Assembly: GCA_002386045.1 (NCBI GenBank)
Contig: DGEQ01000106.1
Span: 1-7,093 of the forward strand
Source of the DNA: Hungateiclostridiaceae bacterium UBA3922
GTDB taxonomy: Bacteria > Bacillota > Clostridia > Acetivibrionales > DTU013
Reading direction: 5' to 3'
DNA: 7,093 nt
Below the pieces are notes generated by a model. It had not been told where the DNA came from and did no database searches. It saw only the letters and a program-made list of their open reading frames with translations. Below are positions 6,356 to 7,093 of this stretch, one piece after another (the first letter of the stretch is position 1; each line of letters opens with the position of its first letter). The translations under genes and the position numbers were made by a program.

Positions 6356-6688
6356 ATGGGTACTGAATTGGTCAAGTACGGACCGGAAAACAGCATAGAG
6401 GTAAAAAGCAGGAAAAAGCCGGTGTTCCGGAATTCGCGGGCTTACGCGGCACTGACGCCGGATGAGCGGCAGATAATAGACGCCGCGCTGGAAGCAAAGG
6501 AACAGTGGAGGGAAGCCGGGCTCAACTTCGAAAACGTGACGGATGATCTCCTGGTGGATTACTACATATACTGGATGAAAGCCTGCGAATCGAGGTACAC
6601 TTATTACCTCAGGCTCGCCAAGGAAAAAGGCCTTTCGCATTTTCTCCAAAAAAGCGTCATATACGGGAAAGTGCAGAAGTATAAATAA
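6356..6688 (+). CDS. DUF2508 (YaaL-like) family protein
   Basis: A 110-residue soluble, mostly helical, charged protein. The core resembles DUF2508, the family of Bacillus YaaL: a helix with a conserved Trp (ALEAKEQWREAGLNF), a turn with TDDLLVDYYIYWMKACESRY, and an end at YYLRLAKEKGL. About 35 extra residues at the front, including a basic KSRKKP patch, make it longer than the roughly 75-residue Bacillus protein. I start at ATG 6356, six bases after AAGGTG (6344-6349); an upstream in-frame GTG at 6308 has no ribosome site. Position just before a BofA-family gene matches yaaL-bofA in Bacillus and supports the call. The family has no established biochemical function. Confidence 0.8.
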   Translation: MGTELVKYGPENSIEVKSRKKPVFRNSRAYAALTPDERQIIDAALEAKEQWREAGLNFENVTDDLLVDYYIYWMKACESRYTYYLRLAKEKGLSHFLQKSVIYGKVQKYK

Positions 6689-6695
6689 AACGGCA

Positions 6696-6710
6696 GGTCC
6701 TTTTCGGACC
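6696..6710. repeat. Hairpin in the leader between DUF2508 gene and bofA-like gene
   Basis: GGTCC (6696-6700) and GGACC (6706-6710) form a 5-bp stem with loop TTTTC, followed by six A residues rather than T residues, so it is not a plus-strand terminator. A wider pairing of GGCAG (6692-6696) with CTGCC (6731-6735) would compete with it and lies just upstream of the bofA ribosome site. It may shape translation of the next gene; this is untested. Confidence 0.3.
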
Positions 6711-6752
6711 AAAAAAGCTGAAACTGCTTTCTGCCTGGGTGGGGTTCTGACT

Positions 6753-7022
6753 GTGGGCTACTTGACTGTTCTGGCTTATGCGGCCGGCTTGATGGTTCTG
6801 CTTGTTTTTGCCGGGCTGTTCCTGAAACCGATCAGGGTCGTGATGAAACTGGTCCTCAATACCCTGCTCGGCGCGCTTGCGCTGCTCCTGGCCAACCTTA
6901 TCGGGGGACCGGCCGGGTTCCGTATTGCGCTGAACGTCTATACCGCCTTCATAGTCGGGGTCCTCGGGATACCCGGTTTCGTGCTTCTCGTCATACTCAA
7001 ACTGTTGTTTGGCATCGTATAG
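6753..7022 (+). CDS. bofA: BofA-family membrane protein (pro-sigma-K processing inhibitor family)
   Basis: An 89-residue, very hydrophobic protein with the length and pattern of BofA: membrane segments at about 5-26, 30-50 and 65-88, with the typical central NTLLGALALLLANLIGG and the closing GIPGFVLLVILKLLF. In Bacillus subtilis BofA sits in the outer forespore membrane and holds the SpoIVFB protease inactive until the forespore signal, delaying sigma-K activation. Many Clostridia keep a bofA-like gene even where sigma-K control differs, so the family is firm but the exact role here is inferred. Translation starts at GTG 6753, eight bases after GGTGGGG (6738-6744). The DUF2508 gene upstream matches the usual neighbourhood. 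Confidence 0.9.
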   Translation: MGYLTVLAYAAGLMVLLVFAGLFLKPIRVVMKLVLNTLLGALALLLANLIGGPAGFRIALNVYTAFIVGVLGIPGFVLLVILKLLFGIV

Positions 7023-7051
7023 ACCGCACGCGAAAATAACTCCCAAGACAC

Positions 7052-7080
7052 TTCACAAAATCCCCTTGCAATGTTAAAAT
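7052..7080 (+). promoter_or_regulatory. Strong sigma-A-type promoter for a gene beyond the window
   Basis: TTCACA (7052-7057, 5 of 6) and TAAAAT (7075-7080, 5 of 6) are 17 bases apart, and TG at 7072-7073 makes it also an extended -10. It starts 30 bases after the bofA-like stop and fires rightwards, with a start site near 7087. The regulated gene is not in the window. Confidence 0.7.
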
Positions 7081-7081
7081 A

Positions 7082-7093
7082 ATACCATGGTAT
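7082..7093. promoter_or_regulatory. Perfect 12-base palindrome over the predicted start site, possible operator
   Basis: ATACCATGGTAT is a perfect inverted repeat ending at the last base of the window. It begins two bases after the -10 and spans the predicted transcription start, where a dimeric repressor would block initiation. It may be longer, since the window ends inside or at its edge. No regulator gene is visible to match it. Confidence 0.4.

Noticed and set aside
6696..6716. Intrinsic terminator after the DUF2508 gene
   Set aside because: The hairpin is followed by A residues on the plus strand, and on the minus strand the T run comes before the hairpin rather than after it.

Overview
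The window looks like a chromosomal segment of a spore-forming Bacillota, most likely a Clostridia lineage. The reasons are a bofA-family gene preceded by a DUF2508 (YaaL-like) gene, a VanW-family envelope protein with a Clostridia-style architecture, purine-rich Shine-Dalgarno sites, sigma-A-type promoters, and heavy use of AGG (Arg) and ATA (Ile) codons in moderately GC-rich genes separated by AT-rich gaps. No genus can be named from the sequence. There is no rRNA, tRNA, CRISPR array or insertion sequence, and no stretch longer than about 210 bases lacks a gene.

Region 1 (1-2951, plus strand) is the most interesting part. It holds the 3' part of a gene fusing an SGNH/DltD-like domain to an IcaB/PgaB-like polysaccharide deacetylase, then a small acyl carrier protein, then a stand-alone FkbH-like HAD-IIIC enzyme. 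FkbH-like enzymes take a glyceryl unit from 1,3-bisphosphoglycerate and load it on a carrier protein. No polyketide or peptide synthetase is visible. The set resembles the D-alanylation logic of dltABCD, with FkbH replacing the adenylating enzyme. The inference is a system that decorates an extracellular glycan with glyceryl or a related acyl group. The membrane O-acyltransferase such a system needs is not in the window and would be expected just upstream.

Region 2 (2993-5495, minus strand) is a probable two-gene operon convergent with region 1. A well-formed promoter drives a 650-residue VanW-family protein with a disordered tail, followed by an unrecognised multi-span membrane protein. A hairpin lies between the convergent stop codons.

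Region 3 (5707-7022, plus strand) is divergent from region 2 across a 211-base AT-rich gap. It carries a NUDIX hydrolase, a DUF2508 protein and a BofA-family membrane protein. The window ends in a strong promoter whose predicted start site falls in a perfect 12-base palindrome; its gene lies beyond the edge.
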